The notes under the pieces were generated by a model. That model did no database searches, was not told where the DNA came from, and saw only the letters and a list, made by a program, of their open reading frames with translations. From positions 11,160,001 to 11,224,000 of the forward strand of contig OU452201.1 of NCBI GenBank assembly GCA_911728435.2: a stretch of DNA of 64,000 nucleotides, read 5' to 3'. The position numbers and the translations under genes are program-made. This document shows positions 35,454 to 48,103 of the stretch, piece after piece (position 1 is the stretch's first letter; each line of letters opens with the position of its first letter). The DNA is from Apoderus coryli. Lineage: Eukaryota > Arthropoda > Insecta > Coleoptera > Attelabidae.

Positions 35454-36582
35454 ATGCCGCAAACAGTGCCTTCTGCAGGATTTACGCCCCCATGCGATTA
35501 TAGTAACTTTGCTGACAATTTTGATCTATCACTTTTACCTGGAGGTGATCAGCCATTGTCTCCATCTACGCTATTCTACAACCTTCCTCAATCAACAGAT
35601 AAACTATCACAGCCAAAAATATTCACAACCTACTACCCAAATTCACCACAGGAGGAAGAAAATAACGACCTAGAATTAGGTCCTGATTTTCAAAAGTTAT
35701 TAGGTGATCAAACAGCTACCACCGAACCTTCGAATATTAATACAAATATTTATTTGGATGTCCCGAATAATATAACTGGTAATAATTCACCAAATGGTTC
35801 TCTGTCCCCTTATTCACCACAATCACATGGTTTGCTATCACCAAACGATCAGTTTACAAGCTACAGAGACAACAATTTTTATCCCAGTTCACCGGAATAT
35901 TCATTATATACTCCGTCACCTACTTCTATATATTCAAGATCACCTGGCGGTGAGGAGTATCTTCAGAGCCAGTACATAAAGAAAGAAACAACAAACAGTT
36001 ACAGTTCTAGATATTCTCCATATGGTGTTAAAGATGAGCTAGCTCTGCAACGTTGTGGTTTGTCCTCACCTGGAAGTCCAGTCTCAACATATTCTGGATC
36101 ACAGTCACCACAGTATAGTAATTTGCAGACACAAGATTCCGCCACATCTGATTTGTTTGAATTGTTGGATAGCCGAGAAATTAAGCAAGAAAGCACAGTT
36201 GATTTTAGTACTTTATTGACTGGGTTCCAAGATACACAACAAACATTGAGACAGTTACTGCAGCAGGACATCAAGAGTAGCACAAAGACTATTGAAAATA
36301 CCCATCAAATTGTACCTGAAAAACCAAAAGATCACAAACTACTCAGAGAAGCCTTAAGAGATACAAGTTTTCAGAAAAAATATAACATTAAGCCAATTGA
36401 TTTTACGTTTATTGCTAGTAATATCAAGATGGAGGAACCAGATGAGAGTGAACAGCAAGAGTTGATGCGAAGTTGTGAGGAGCAAATGGCTAGAGAAAAT
36501 ATTGAGCCTGTTTTAAATCTAGCCATCGAACAGATGCGGAAAGACGTTGACAATACTTGTACTGTGTTGGGAATTTCTCCTG
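35454..36582 (+). CDS. Ets98B: Ets98B-like, coding exon 1 (activation/regulatory region)
   Basis: 376 codons plus one base. The acceptor CTTCCAG is immediately before ATG and the donor CCTG|GTAAGT is at 36583. Low-complexity Ser/Pro/Tyr/Gln. SUMO-consensus-like sites occur at residues 175-178 (IKKE), 192-195 (VKDE), 243-246 (IKQE) and 324-327 (IKME). Confidence 0.9.
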
Positions 36583-39500
36583 GTAAGTGCTCTTTGTATA
36601 TTTGTATAATATGAGAAATCTTCATTTTTATTTATACTTTTAAGCTAGTCAGTAAGCTAATGCTTACGAGAATTTATATCCTGTTATATTTTATAATAGA
36701 ACCAAAAAACTATTGATACCATGGGCTAAAGACTTTAGCCAAAGTCGTACAGCACATAGCGGACGATTAAACACTGCCAAAGATAATACTCAAAAGATCC
36801 TGTCATTATTGCGCAAATTAGAGCAACCATGAGCACATTTTATTAAGCTTTGGCTTTTTAGGGTAAAAACCATTGTACTTTTTACCTCGATGAAAATGTG
36901 TATATCGTAACCGTACACGGTCTTACCAAAGATGATCAAAAAAGCTCAAAAAATAACATAGTTATTGGCTTGTATCCATCTTAAGGCGGACACCCTGTAC
37001 ATGTAAATTTTATAGGCAGTTATAACTTCGTTTAGGTTGCTAGGATAGTCACATTGTCCTCCAAATACCGGCGGCAAGGTTATCAAGTTAAAAATCGTTT
37101 AAAATAATTTATAAAAACACATTAATATACTTTTTGAATTAAAGTATAAAAACATTCTGGAAAGTTTTCTATAAAATAATGTTTTGCAGAGATCATTTTG
37201 CTTGTTTATTAAGAGATTAAGGTATATATTTTTTATTACCTTTATTCTATATCAATATGGTAAATTCTTTGTGGGGGACTTGATTTATGAAAATATGCAA
37301 ATATATACCTCTACCAAAAAGATATAGAGTCTTAGTGGTTCTTCTAGAAGAAAAATTATTTTACCTACTTGGAATCAACAAAAATCAATTCTATTCTATC
37401 AGCCTCTGTATCACAGTAATATTAAACAGACTAAAAATCAAACATAAATGTAAAGTTTTAAGCAATATCAAGAATAAAGAATGAATATAATCAGCAGAAT
37501 AATTTAATATCATATTATACCCACTATAATACATAATTTGCATATCAGCATACATATTAAGCATTAAGTAAAGTTAATACAGTATTTAAATAAATGATAG
37601 ATGCAGATACCAAGTCAAGGTTCATTATAAATAACAGTTTCTCTTAAGTTTAAATTATAGGAGTGGTTGCGTGATTTTCAAAAGGTTATAAACTAAGATA
37701 TATGGCTAGTAAATGATTAAGCGTTATTAGAACAGTATTAAAAACTTAGATAAAATGTAGTAACGAGTTTCTCTAATAGCAATTTTTCTGTTTTAGGCAT
37801 AGGCGTAACGAGGGGGGAATCATTGAATAATTCAAAACAAACATATATGCAATACACATTTAAATCCACGTTTGATAATATCTAATAATAATTCTGATGA
37901 TGATTAATTAGTTTCACGTCCAGGACCCCTCTCCCGGCTATAGGTTGTGTTATGGTTGTAGGTTATATAGGTATTTTAGAAAAATCGGCTAATCTATAGT
38001 GAGTTTCAGACTTTTGAAACCCACCAGAAGAACTAGTTTTAAGACTTAAGGTTCGAATTACAAAAGTTGCGTTGGGTTGGTCTTCATAATTGATGATATG
38101 GGGTTATACCTCATATTTTTTTATAGAAAAAAAATATATTACCAACAATTTAATATGAATTCATAATACTTTTATTGGAATAGAAATTTTGTATTGCCTT
38201 TCACTACAGAAATCACCTTAGTTTATTAATAATATAATTTATTACTTAGCGCATTAGTTCCTTAAGGAATGCAAATTTACAGCCACAGTAAAATATTCCA
38301 ATCCTTTTGTCGCCATTTTATTAAAATAACAAACAGGTTCTATGCGTTGGTATGCTGTTTGTGTCTTGGTTTTTCCAACTTAACAATTAAATTATTCTTT
38401 GAGTTGGTGTGGATAAAAATAGAACGTAGATATTTTTCATAATAAAAAAAATATTGATGTATATTCTTAAATACACTTCAATTACTATTCAAAGTGATGT
38501 AATACACTATAGGTGTATATTAGCTGTGTTGTATAGCATAATAATTAATTCATGTCAATATAATAATATACTGTGAGGATCAAAAGTCATCCATAAATTC
38601 GATAAAATGTTCGCACTTTTGATTTTAAGTTGTCCGTTTTTGACGTAACAGAAAATTATACAGGGTGAAAAGTGTAGTAAACATTAATGCATACAAGTTT
38701 TTCTTCTGGACTCTCCTGTATATTATAATTTTTTTTTGATTCTCCATACAAGATTCTAACAATATTTGATATCTTATAATGTCAGAACACTCTTTAACAC
38801 AAATCTTTAATCGTTAAAGTTTCCTTGGTTTTTACTTTCTTGCGAATTGAACTATGACGACAATGTTAAGACTTCTAAAGGTGAATTTACATCAGTAAAT
38901 TAAACTAAAGGTTTGTAGTTTTATAATAGAATGTGGTGATCGAACTATAGAACTCAAAATGACGTTTGCACCACATCTCATTTCCTAAAGTAACCGAAGC
39001 CAATGAGATTTAGATTGTTGTCCATGTTTTGCTAAATTTATTAGATCCTCCAGGCAGGAACACCTTCAAGTAATCATTATAATATTTAAAAAAATAATTT
39101 CATATCATTTTTGAATTTTGAACTTAAGACCAATAATAGGAGAAATATAGTTAGGTATATTCAATTTTTTTAAAAATTTAAATAGGTACATGTGTCGATT
39201 TGTCTGAACAGGTGAATTTCTTTTTAGAAAATCTAAATGACATAATATACTTATCTACTAGAGATTGCAATGCCGGGTGCTCCTTGAATTTTTCAAACAT
39301 TATTTCGTCAAAATATTATGAAAACTACCTAATAATGAGGAAACCGGAAAGAAAAACAATGAAAACAAATAAAATCAATTTTCTGAGAAGTAACACAAAA
39401 TATTAATTATATTTATTTTTCATTTTTGAAGATCCGGCAAAATGGACTGCACCAGATGTTTTGTCTTGGCTCAGGTGGACATGCAACGAATTCAGTCTTC

Positions 39501-42500
39501 CAGAACCTGTTGATGAAGAGTGGAACATAGCAGGTTCCGATTTTGTTACACTAGCAGAGGAAGAGTTTACAAGAAGAGCTCCACAGGTAATTTATAATTA
39601 AAACACCTTAATCACATAGGTTTAAAATAAATCAAATTATCTATTCCTTTCATTAATATTGCAAGAAACAAGAAAAGTTATATAAGATTTAATGTTAAAG
39701 TCACGAACGCCATGAGTTATAGTAGAATACTTATTTTTGGGGTCGAATACGTATGTACGCTGTCAAATCGATTTTAGTATGAAATTTTGGTCATACAAAA
39801 TTCTCTAAATAGGTACCATACTTTCCTCTGACAATTAGTTTGACACCTGTAGATATCAATAGTTGTGATGGCAATTCTTTTGTTTCCATACATGACTAAA
39901 ATTGTTTTATGTAAGCAACAGTCACTAAATATTTTCACATAGGTATGTCATTTACGCAATATTTAAATAACGATATAATAGACGTCATTTATAATATATG
40001 ATTGCTATTAGAGAACATTAAAATGACAACGTACTTTACAATGATATCGTAATATCTTTTATCATGATTATCTAAAATAATTTTTGACATTACTGCACTC
40101 TACATACTTACTACCTTTTGAAGAACATAAATTATACAGCATATATGTAAGTGACTATATGTATAGAAAACACAAGTTCACAAATTGGTCATACTATATA
40201 ATTTGCATTCTTCTCAGCTTTTACTTTCTACCAAAAACTTCGCTGATTAAAAAATCACTACATGAACAGACTTGCAGAAGAGAAAAACATGTGGGTCACC
40301 ACGGCATAACCGATCAGTTTTAGTGCAAGGTGAATATAACGGTATTTATTAACTGTGTGTGTAATTTATGTTTTAACAACGTATCGTCTGTGTTATTTAA
40401 TTTATTATAGGTTTTTACGAACTGATATTCGTCAGGAATGACACCATCATCATGATAATTAATACTTCAATATAATTTAAATCAGTAGCGGATATCTAGG
40501 GGTGACATCTATTTACACTAATTTACAGAGCTACCATGACTGTTGACAATGTAGAACTGTCAAAATACACATATACAAGTTTTAACTCAACTAGTTACCT
40601 GTATATTTAAAGTTTTTTCAGAGAGTCTGGCGTTAAAATGTTGGGTCACAAAATGAAAGACCTGTAAGTCATCCAACAGGTCCTGTCTAAAAAATCATTT
40701 GAATCTCGTTGTTTTTTGGCGTTTATTTGACCTTGTACCTTAAATATTGCGAGAACTTAGTTGATATGCTTCATGATTTTTAAATTGAACCGCACGATTT
40801 TAGATGATATCTTATTGATTCTATCATGACGTCACTATTACCATCATCACGTCAATAATTACGCTATGTTTTTTTCTGCTAATAATTTGTTAACATATTC
40901 TAACGTATACATACACTCTTATGTCGTACGCCACAATATTAATTTTCCCACGGTTTGAACACTTTGTTCATACCGATTTATAATTAAGAACTGAGTCATA
41001 ACCAATATACTTATACTTAGATTAATGGCAGGTTTTTATTTATAGAAAAATACACTAATATACCTAGTTATAAGTTATGAAATATCAGATACTTATAAAC
41101 ATGAAAGTGTTATGGTTCGCAAGTTTGCAGTGAGCTATATTTTAATTCAGAATATAAAAGTTATAGCTAATTAATAATTATGGTTATGCCAGCATTCAAG
41201 GCCGTTCCGTTACCAAGGTAGATGTGTATACGAGAGTAGTAAATAATCCCCAAAAGCAAAACGAATATAAAAAGGCGGAAGATTAAAAAATACGCAAAAA
41301 AAGTAAAATACAGCTGAGTGAACCAGAAACTATATAACTAAAGGGCAAAGTGCATATATTTGCATATTTTGCATATTTTTACAAATTTCATACAAAATTG
41401 CATATTTCGGCAAAAACAAAATTTGTGTGCATATTTTTATGTTTTTCGTTTTATCAAAAGATTAAGTGCGACCCTTGCAGGTAATTGAAATAATTTAACC
41501 GGTGGGTAGGTTTTATTATTATATGGATGGACCCATTTTATTATTATATGGTTTATTGCCGGCATTTATTGGATGTTTAGGAATTCCCAGTGTGGTAGTA
41601 AGTAGAGCAAATGTGGTCTCTTCTTTTGTATTTATATTGTATAGTTTAGTTTGTCGATAGATTCCAGTGTGAAAAGAGTGATTTCGAAAATATTTGTTTC
41701 AAACGCCTAAAATGTGAAAGCCGCTTCGTGGATTAAAAATTTTCCTGAGTTGGAGTTTAGTGGGGATAAAGTGTTTTGCAAAGTTTATGCCAACTTACTA
41801 CCCAAATTAAAATATTGCCAGATCACATTGGTAGATGTTGAAAGAACTTTTTCTTTGTACAAACATATTTTTACAGACAGAAGGCAAACACTTTTATCGG
41901 AAAATTTTGAGAAATATATCGTTATAAATTCAATTTATACTATTTCAGGTTAAAAATTTTACCTATTATATTTTTCTTTTAATTTTACTTAAAATAAATA
42001 ATTTTTTCCATATTATATTCAAGGCATATAATTGCATATTTTGACAAATAAATGCATATTGTTGCATATTTCAAAGAAAAACTATGCATATATATGCGCA
42101 TATTTTAACTGAATTGACGTGCATATATTCCGCCCTTTATATATAACCAATAATATCAAAAGAAAATGTAAGGATAATAACAATAAATTCACATAAAACC
42201 CGATAATAATGCAAATAATTGAATTTAATCCGTTCAGTACAATAACAGCTTCTTTCTATATTCGACTATTCTCTAACAATATAATCATGTAACTAACTAT
42301 AAGATCACTTCCCTTTCGGCTTCCAAATTAAAACCTGTACATTGAGCCTTTTTTTAAATATCAGTCGTTGACATGTTTAGAGAGTTAACATAAACAAAAA
42401 CCAAACAGAAAGGACAGTGTCCTCACTGTTTAGGAATCTTGCGTCATATGCTATAATGATTGAAATATAACTAATAACACATTAAGTATAATAGGAAGTG

Positions 42501-45500
42501 TGTTAAAATAACCAAGTTGCAGGTCATTGAATAGTGCAATACCCTTACTATACTAAAAATATTATTACAAAAAAGACACCAAAAACAAAAATGGTGGCAA
42601 CAAGAAAATAATCTCCATAAAAACAAAAAATTACACAGCTAATGTAATGATTAGGTACCAATATAGGTTAACTGGGTTTTTATATCATTATAAACTTAAA
42701 CTACTATATGAACTAAATTGTGTATATAGAGATCAAAAGTGGGAGCGATATTTGCTTTGTTGCTTCATTACAGTTGATAAGTAAAAATAATAGTCTTATA
42801 GCCCAACTGAAATTGAGCAGTTTAACTTTCGCTATTCCAGTACTACCTATTAAAATATCTAATCAATTTAATACATTTATACAAAGTGTGCCAAAAGTTA
42901 ACGTTATATCTTGGAGGATAAATCAAATAGCCGCTAATGCCCTTACGAGTGACTAGAGTGTGAAATATAAATTGACTCTTCTTGGTTGTTTTCTTTGATA
43001 CTTGATCATTCATCACAAACCAAGTGCTAAAGTTGATCTACTTATTGCGAGCACTAATTTGTAAAGCAGTTTTTATTGATATTCATATATTTTTTACCAA
43101 CGGGCGTTAAATAAGAAAAACGTATTGATGGATGACTGTCTCTGCCCTATAATAATTGGATTTTCTGTATTGGCAGATGTATTTTCAAATAAATAAATAT
43201 ATCTATCGCATCCTAAAAAAAGTAATACTTATATTTTGGGTACTCATGTGACAGCCCATCAACCATCCAAGGGAGGATATTGACTTTTGGGACACCCTGT
43301 ATCTCACCACGAATCCATATTTGTACTCTATTATATTCTTTGTTAATACTAATCATTAGATGATCACTTAGCACAGAACACAAATTTAAAATAAAACAAC
43401 ACGAAAATACCTACGTACTTACTTGTAATTACTTTTTACTTAACGTGCGACGATAAAATAAAGTTTTCTTGTGTGAATAATTAATTTATCTTACAAAATA
43501 GGTACTTATATACTAGGTATATTAATATACCTATGGTTGATTATCTTTAACACTCATTTTACCTGTTTTACTGCTAACTGTAAATTAATTAGAATTAAGA
43601 ATTCTTAAGTGTCCTGTTTTTCCAACGTAGTAAAAAAAAGCTAACATATGCGTGTTTCTTGTGCGTGTGTTGAATAATACAATAGTTAATTTAATACGAG
43701 TACATATTATATGGTGTTGTTTACTCGTATAGATATATAATAAATCAAATTAACAATAAAGGTGTGTCTTGTGTCTCCATGGTAAATATTTAGGTTAGTT
43801 AATAACTTGATAAATATGAAGGTATCTAAGGCTGAAATAAAAATGAATTGGTCATTAATAGTCATAAGGCAGGTGTCCCATAAACATGGTAAAAAATACT
43901 TCAAAAACATGTACCTATTTACAAGTCAAACGGTTGAAGACTTAATATTAATAATTATTATTTGACATGAAAATTGTAATGAATTACACAAATATGCTTA
44001 TATACAAAGCATTTGTCAGATTAGGGTTAAACTTCGAAAATATATAAATAACTGATAGAGTACCTTAACAATAATTGAGATGTTTATTTATTGTTTAGCT
44101 GATAAAAATATGATCTGCTACCTAATAATAGTACTTAATACTTTATTAACCACAGGTAATACAATTACATGGGTATAGTTTATCCAAAGTTAATTTCAAA
44201 TAGATAAATTTAACGATACTATCCGTTCCCATGCCTCTTTACATTATAAAAGGGCATCGAATGCAGCGTAGTAAACGTATAATGGCTAATGTTTTAAATT
44301 CCTTCACAAATGATAGATAGATAGATAATGTGAATAACCAAATGTTGTGTAGAATATTCCTACATAGTCATAATTTCTTAAAGTGCATTTGTCTAAAAAC
44401 AAAACGATCACAAAATTATATCAAACTACGATAACATAGATAATAATAATTATAGATTATCCGATGCACGAAACAGTCCACTTTACTCGAAACAGTGGTA
44501 AATGAATGTTTTCACCTGTTGGCAATGTCGTTGAACGTCCTTTAGAAATAAATAATAAAGTATTCTTATTGCATTTTAGTATTAACTTCTTGGTAATGTT
44601 TATACTATAGAATAGGTAGAAAGGTTAAAATGGAAAACACTCCTCAGTAAGATCAAAATTATGTTTATATGCTTGTATTATGAGAGAAAGTCTTAAAATC
44701 GACCTACTTGACCATTAAAAATAACATGGAATGTGTATATTTATTAAAGGAAAATACAAAAACATATACCATGCGAGAGAATGTTTTGTGGTAAAGTTGT
44801 AATATACTTTTATAATGGCACCTACTATGAACGAAATTATATATAAATGTTGAATAATGAGTTCATCAACCTACAACTGCGAAAATTCATTATTCGAAAA
44901 CAAATAAAAATAAACTTGTTTTACCATGTTTGATTTATGTGTATTGTCTGCCTAAATTTATTTCTAAAATAGTCATATAGGTACCTACTTATATTTATTT
45001 CATTAGTATCAAAAAACGTGTTTAATGCAAATGCATAACTGTAGAATTTAAAAAAATGCAGTTTTCTTCACTCAAGAATGGACTACTTCAAGTTATTTTG
45101 TTGTTTAATTCAGTGCTGTATTTTGAATTCTAGAAATGTTAAAATCAAAATAGAACATCATAAATTTCAAAATAAAAAAAAAACAACAGGAACGGCAAAA
45201 CAATAACCTTCTATTTTTCAAACGTCCGCGCACTATTTAAATGTAACGTGTACGCGTAAGAATGGCAAAAAAAACCAAAAATCTTGCATTTTTTGAAAAC
45301 TAAAACATCACGAACTATCTGAGAAATTAACCGAGATGGTGCTCTCCAAGAAAACCTCTTTATATTATTGTTTTATTATTAGTATTCTTTACTGTTTTAA
45401 GGACTGCTTTGAAAAACAATCGTAAGTATATTATTTGAAAAAATAGCAGTATTAGCATATTCTCGATGCGTCTTCCGCAAATCCATATCCCAAAATTTCT

Positions 45501-48103
45501 CTGTAGCAAAGGACGATGCACGACACCCTGTAGAAATTTACACCGCCTAGCTGCCACAGATCGTTAGAAGGTAGCTTTTTTAAGTTATTGGTGAAATTTT
45601 ATGATATAATCTTAACTAGCGACAGCTGAGCTAAAATCGTAAATTTGTTAAAAAAAAATATATATACCTAATCTTAATTTCTGTCTAAATGACACACAAT
45701 TCGATTAGGGAGTTGTTCTGAAACTTACCTTTAATTATTCCAAGGAATCTAAAAATGTAAAAATATATAGAGTGTCCCATTTGAAACTCTGGACGCCCTG
45801 TATTATTAACACTCAAATAATTTTAAAATTTCTCTAAAACCAATAAACTTTTTGTATTACCATTTTTTTCTATAGTTAGTAGTATCTGAGAAAAGGTACT
45901 GACCCCTAAAAAGTGCCCATACCTTGTACATTTTATTTTGGTGTTGGGCCAGCGATTACAGAGTTTTGGCAAATAATTCTTGGGTTTTCAAAGCAAGAAT
46001 TACGACAACACTTAAGTGTAATTATAAGGTTTTTCAGATAATTCTTTGTTACAGTGCGGTATGATTTTGCATGCTCAGTTGGAAATATGGAAAGCTGCTT
46101 ATTCCGAAGAGGGTATGACGTGGATGCTAGAAACCACATCAAGTAATGCATCAAGTGGGGATGTGTCAGATGGTAAGTGTAAAATCGTATAAGTAAAGAA
46201 AAGAATACCGTATTTATCTACACTAAATTAAATGATATTATATACTAATATAATCGAACTATTAGCAAGATATAAATTACAGGTTCTCCATCGTACTTTC
46301 ATATTATTTTGTTTGGTTAGTACTGCTGTTAAATAATAATAATAGTATTAGGGAAATAAAAGTCCACCTCCACGAAACACATTTAATAGATTCCTCTACA
46401 AATCTCCATCAACAGTGGTTATTCAATTTACAAAAGCGATTTGTCATAATAATTGTTATGTTTATATTATGAGAAATGTATTAAATTATAGAAATAATGA
46501 TGTACTTTAATATGTATATTCAGACAAGTATTAACTTTAACTTACCATTCCGTGAAAAAAAAATTTCAGTGAACTAAACTTACATATTTTTAGAAATTTT
46601 AAATTGGAATTATTAAATTGTAATATCATTAAAATAATTCAAGTTACTCATTATTCAAATTTTATTTTATTATTTTATTTTCTAAAAAAAATAGTTGGAC
46701 ATATATAAAGTTTGATTTTTTGGAGATGTGTTTTATTCATTCAAAATAGTATAGCATGAGATAATGTTAACAAATAACTCAGACCAAATTTTCCGTTAGC
46801 ACCTGTGTTCTGAAATCCTTTTTGTGCAAAACTAGAAAGTGTACGCACTTTGTATTTTATTATTAATATATATATTTTTTTATTTAGTACCAATTTTTAC
46901 ACCATTTATGGGTACAATACAGATATCATTTCAGCCCCCTCGGTCGGAAAGGCCTTTTTTGATTAATTTAAAATAAACTAAATAATATTGAAGTAATTTT
47001 AAATGTCCATCAATAATAAAATTAATAAATACTTATTATAGCCGAATATTTATATTATTTTTATCACTTTATACCTCAGACTAGTTCAAATTAAAAAAAT
47101 AACGAATTCCTCGCGTTATCTGCCGGTAAAGCAAGTCAAACCAAATAATCTGTCTTATAGCAAGTTTTTATATTATTTTTGATTGTACTAATAAAATTAA
47201 TGATTTTCCATACTAGGAACAATAATTGTTCAAAATCAGGCAGTATATGTCGTAATTTTTAAGTGCGCATTAATTTTTTACCAGAAATAATTTGTTTCTC
47301 AGTAACTTTATTATATTCTATTTCAACTATAATCTTATAAGTTTGCTGTATTTGTTTAGTAAATTATTGCAAAAAACCGTGGTACATTGTTTCAAGGACA
47401 ACAAGTTTTTATTGTAGGTATTTTTTTATTTAACCATTATAATATCGTTGGTGGAACGTGTGATATTTAATTTGTTTAACGCTTTATGGTTAATGGTTAA
47501 TAACTCACTTCATGCTTTTATAAGATAGGTATCAATTTACTTAATATTGAATTTTGATATTAGACCCGTAGGTATTTTATATTTTGGCAAATATAAAAAC
47601 ATTAAAAAGTATTTTTCCCATTTGGAATATTACTGCCAAAATATAATGTTTAGCAGTCGTTTAGTTATTGTTGACACTCCACTAAGTTGATATTTTTTAT
47701 CGAGAAAGTTGAATTTGTGTTAACCACTTACTTACTCATTATTTATTTATTTTTTTAAGATGAGGATGAGGAAGTTGTCCCACCCCCAGCCGATTTGCAG
47801 AAACCCCCTACCACAACACGATCCGGCTCACATATTCATTTATGGCAATTTCTTAAAGAACTTCTTGCGGCGCCTCAGTTGCACGGTTCATGCATCCGAT
47901 GGTTGGATCGAACGCAAGGTATCTTTAAGATTGAAGATTCTGTAAAAGTTGCTCGCTTGTGGGGCAAAAGAAAGAACCGCCCAGCAATGAATTATGATAA
48001 ACTGAGTAGATCAATACGACAATATTATAAAAAAGGTATAATGAAGAAAACTGAAAGATCTCAGAGATTGGTGTATCAGTTTTGCCATCCATACTGTTTG
48101 TAA
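35454..48103 (+). CDS. Ets98B: ETS-domain transcription factor with Pointed domain, SPDEF/Ets98B type
   Basis: Four coding exons (35454-36582, 39432-39586, 46055-46172, 47760-48103) join in frame, phases 1, 0 and 1, to give 581 aa. Residues 1-376 are Ser/Pro/Tyr-rich with many SP sites and four I/V-K-x-E sites. Residues 377-445 or so form the Pointed (SAM_PNT) domain (KWTAPDVLSWLRW ... GSDFVTLAEEEF). The ETS domain fills about 492-578: HLWQFLKELL, GIFKIEDSVKVARLWG, NRPAMNYDKLSRSIRQYYKKG and SQRLVYQFCHP. A C-terminal ETS domain with KIEDS...VARLWG and an ending at HPYCL is characteristic of the PDEF subfamily, not E74 or Pointed. The family binds GGA-core DNA in the nucleus. The ATG follows directly on a splice acceptor, so a 5' UTR exon must lie upstream. 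Confidence 0.92.
36583..39431 (+). other. Intron of Ets98B-like gene
   Basis: 2.85 kb. It contains a CACCCTGTAC-type transposon end at about 36995 and an ACAGGGTG piece at about 38660, both undelimited. Nothing else was recognised. Confidence 0.5.
39432..39586 (+). CDS. Ets98B: Ets98B-like, coding exon 2 (Pointed domain, first part)
   Basis: 155 bp, phase 1 in and phase 0 out. It encodes DPAKWTAPDVLSWLRW ... FTRRAPQ, the first helices of the SAM/Pointed fold. The donor is CAG|GTAATT. Confidence 0.9.
39587..41338 (+). other. Intron of Ets98B-like gene, first part
   Basis: AT-rich and unremarkable up to the hAT insertion at 41339. Confidence 0.5.
41339..42139 (+). mobile_element. Internally deleted hAT element with TGCATAT subterminal repeats
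   Basis: Inverted ends TAAAGGGC...GCCCTTTA are flanked by an exact 8-bp duplication TATATAAC (41331-41338 and 42140-42147). GCATAT copies crowd both ends. 801 bp. It keeps a 79-codon fused transposase remnant (41714-41953). It lies in an intron of the Ets98B-like gene, in the sense orientation. Confidence 0.92.
41714..41953 (+). pseudogene. hAT transposase remnant: N-terminal piece fused to dimerisation domain
   Basis: The frame reads KAASWIKNFPELEFSGDKVFCKV, which resembles the start of a BED-like zinc finger (only one Cys kept). It passes directly into LVDVERTFSLYKHIFTDRRQ followed by LLSENFEKYIVI, the conserved hAT C-terminal dimerisation motif. The catalytic core is absent, evidently by internal deletion, yet the fused frame stays open to a stop at 41951-41953. 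It cannot be an active transposase. Confidence 0.8.
42148..46054 (+). other. Intron of Ets98B-like gene, second part
   Basis: AT-rich. Isolated ACACCCTGTA pieces (about 43290, 45525, 45780) look like ends of mariner-type MITEs that I could not delimit. No gene was recognised; the open stretch 42720-42956 has no similarity I know. Confidence 0.45.
46055..46172 (+). CDS. Ets98B: Ets98B-like, coding exon 3 (Pointed domain, end)
   Basis: 118 bp between TGTTACAG and G|GTAAGT. It encodes CGMILHAQLEIWKAA, the last Pointed helix, then a Ser/Thr-rich linker. Phase 0 in, phase 1 out. Confidence 0.88.
46173..47759 (+). other. Intron of Ets98B-like gene
   Basis: 1.59 kb, AT-rich, nothing recognised. 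It ends in a T-run and AAG acceptor. Confidence 0.5.
47760..48103 (+). CDS. Ets98B: Ets98B-like, last exon (ETS DNA-binding domain)
   Basis: 344 bp. An acidic/Pro stretch is followed by the whole winged-helix ETS domain, including both recognition-helix arginines in the SRSIRQYY motif. TAA at 48101-48103. The strong match over the entire domain makes the subfamily call firm. Confidence 0.95.

Noticed and set aside
42720..42956. Open frame of 78 codons in the Ets98B-like intron
   Set aside because: No recognised motif, AT-rich codons, no splice context. Likely chance.
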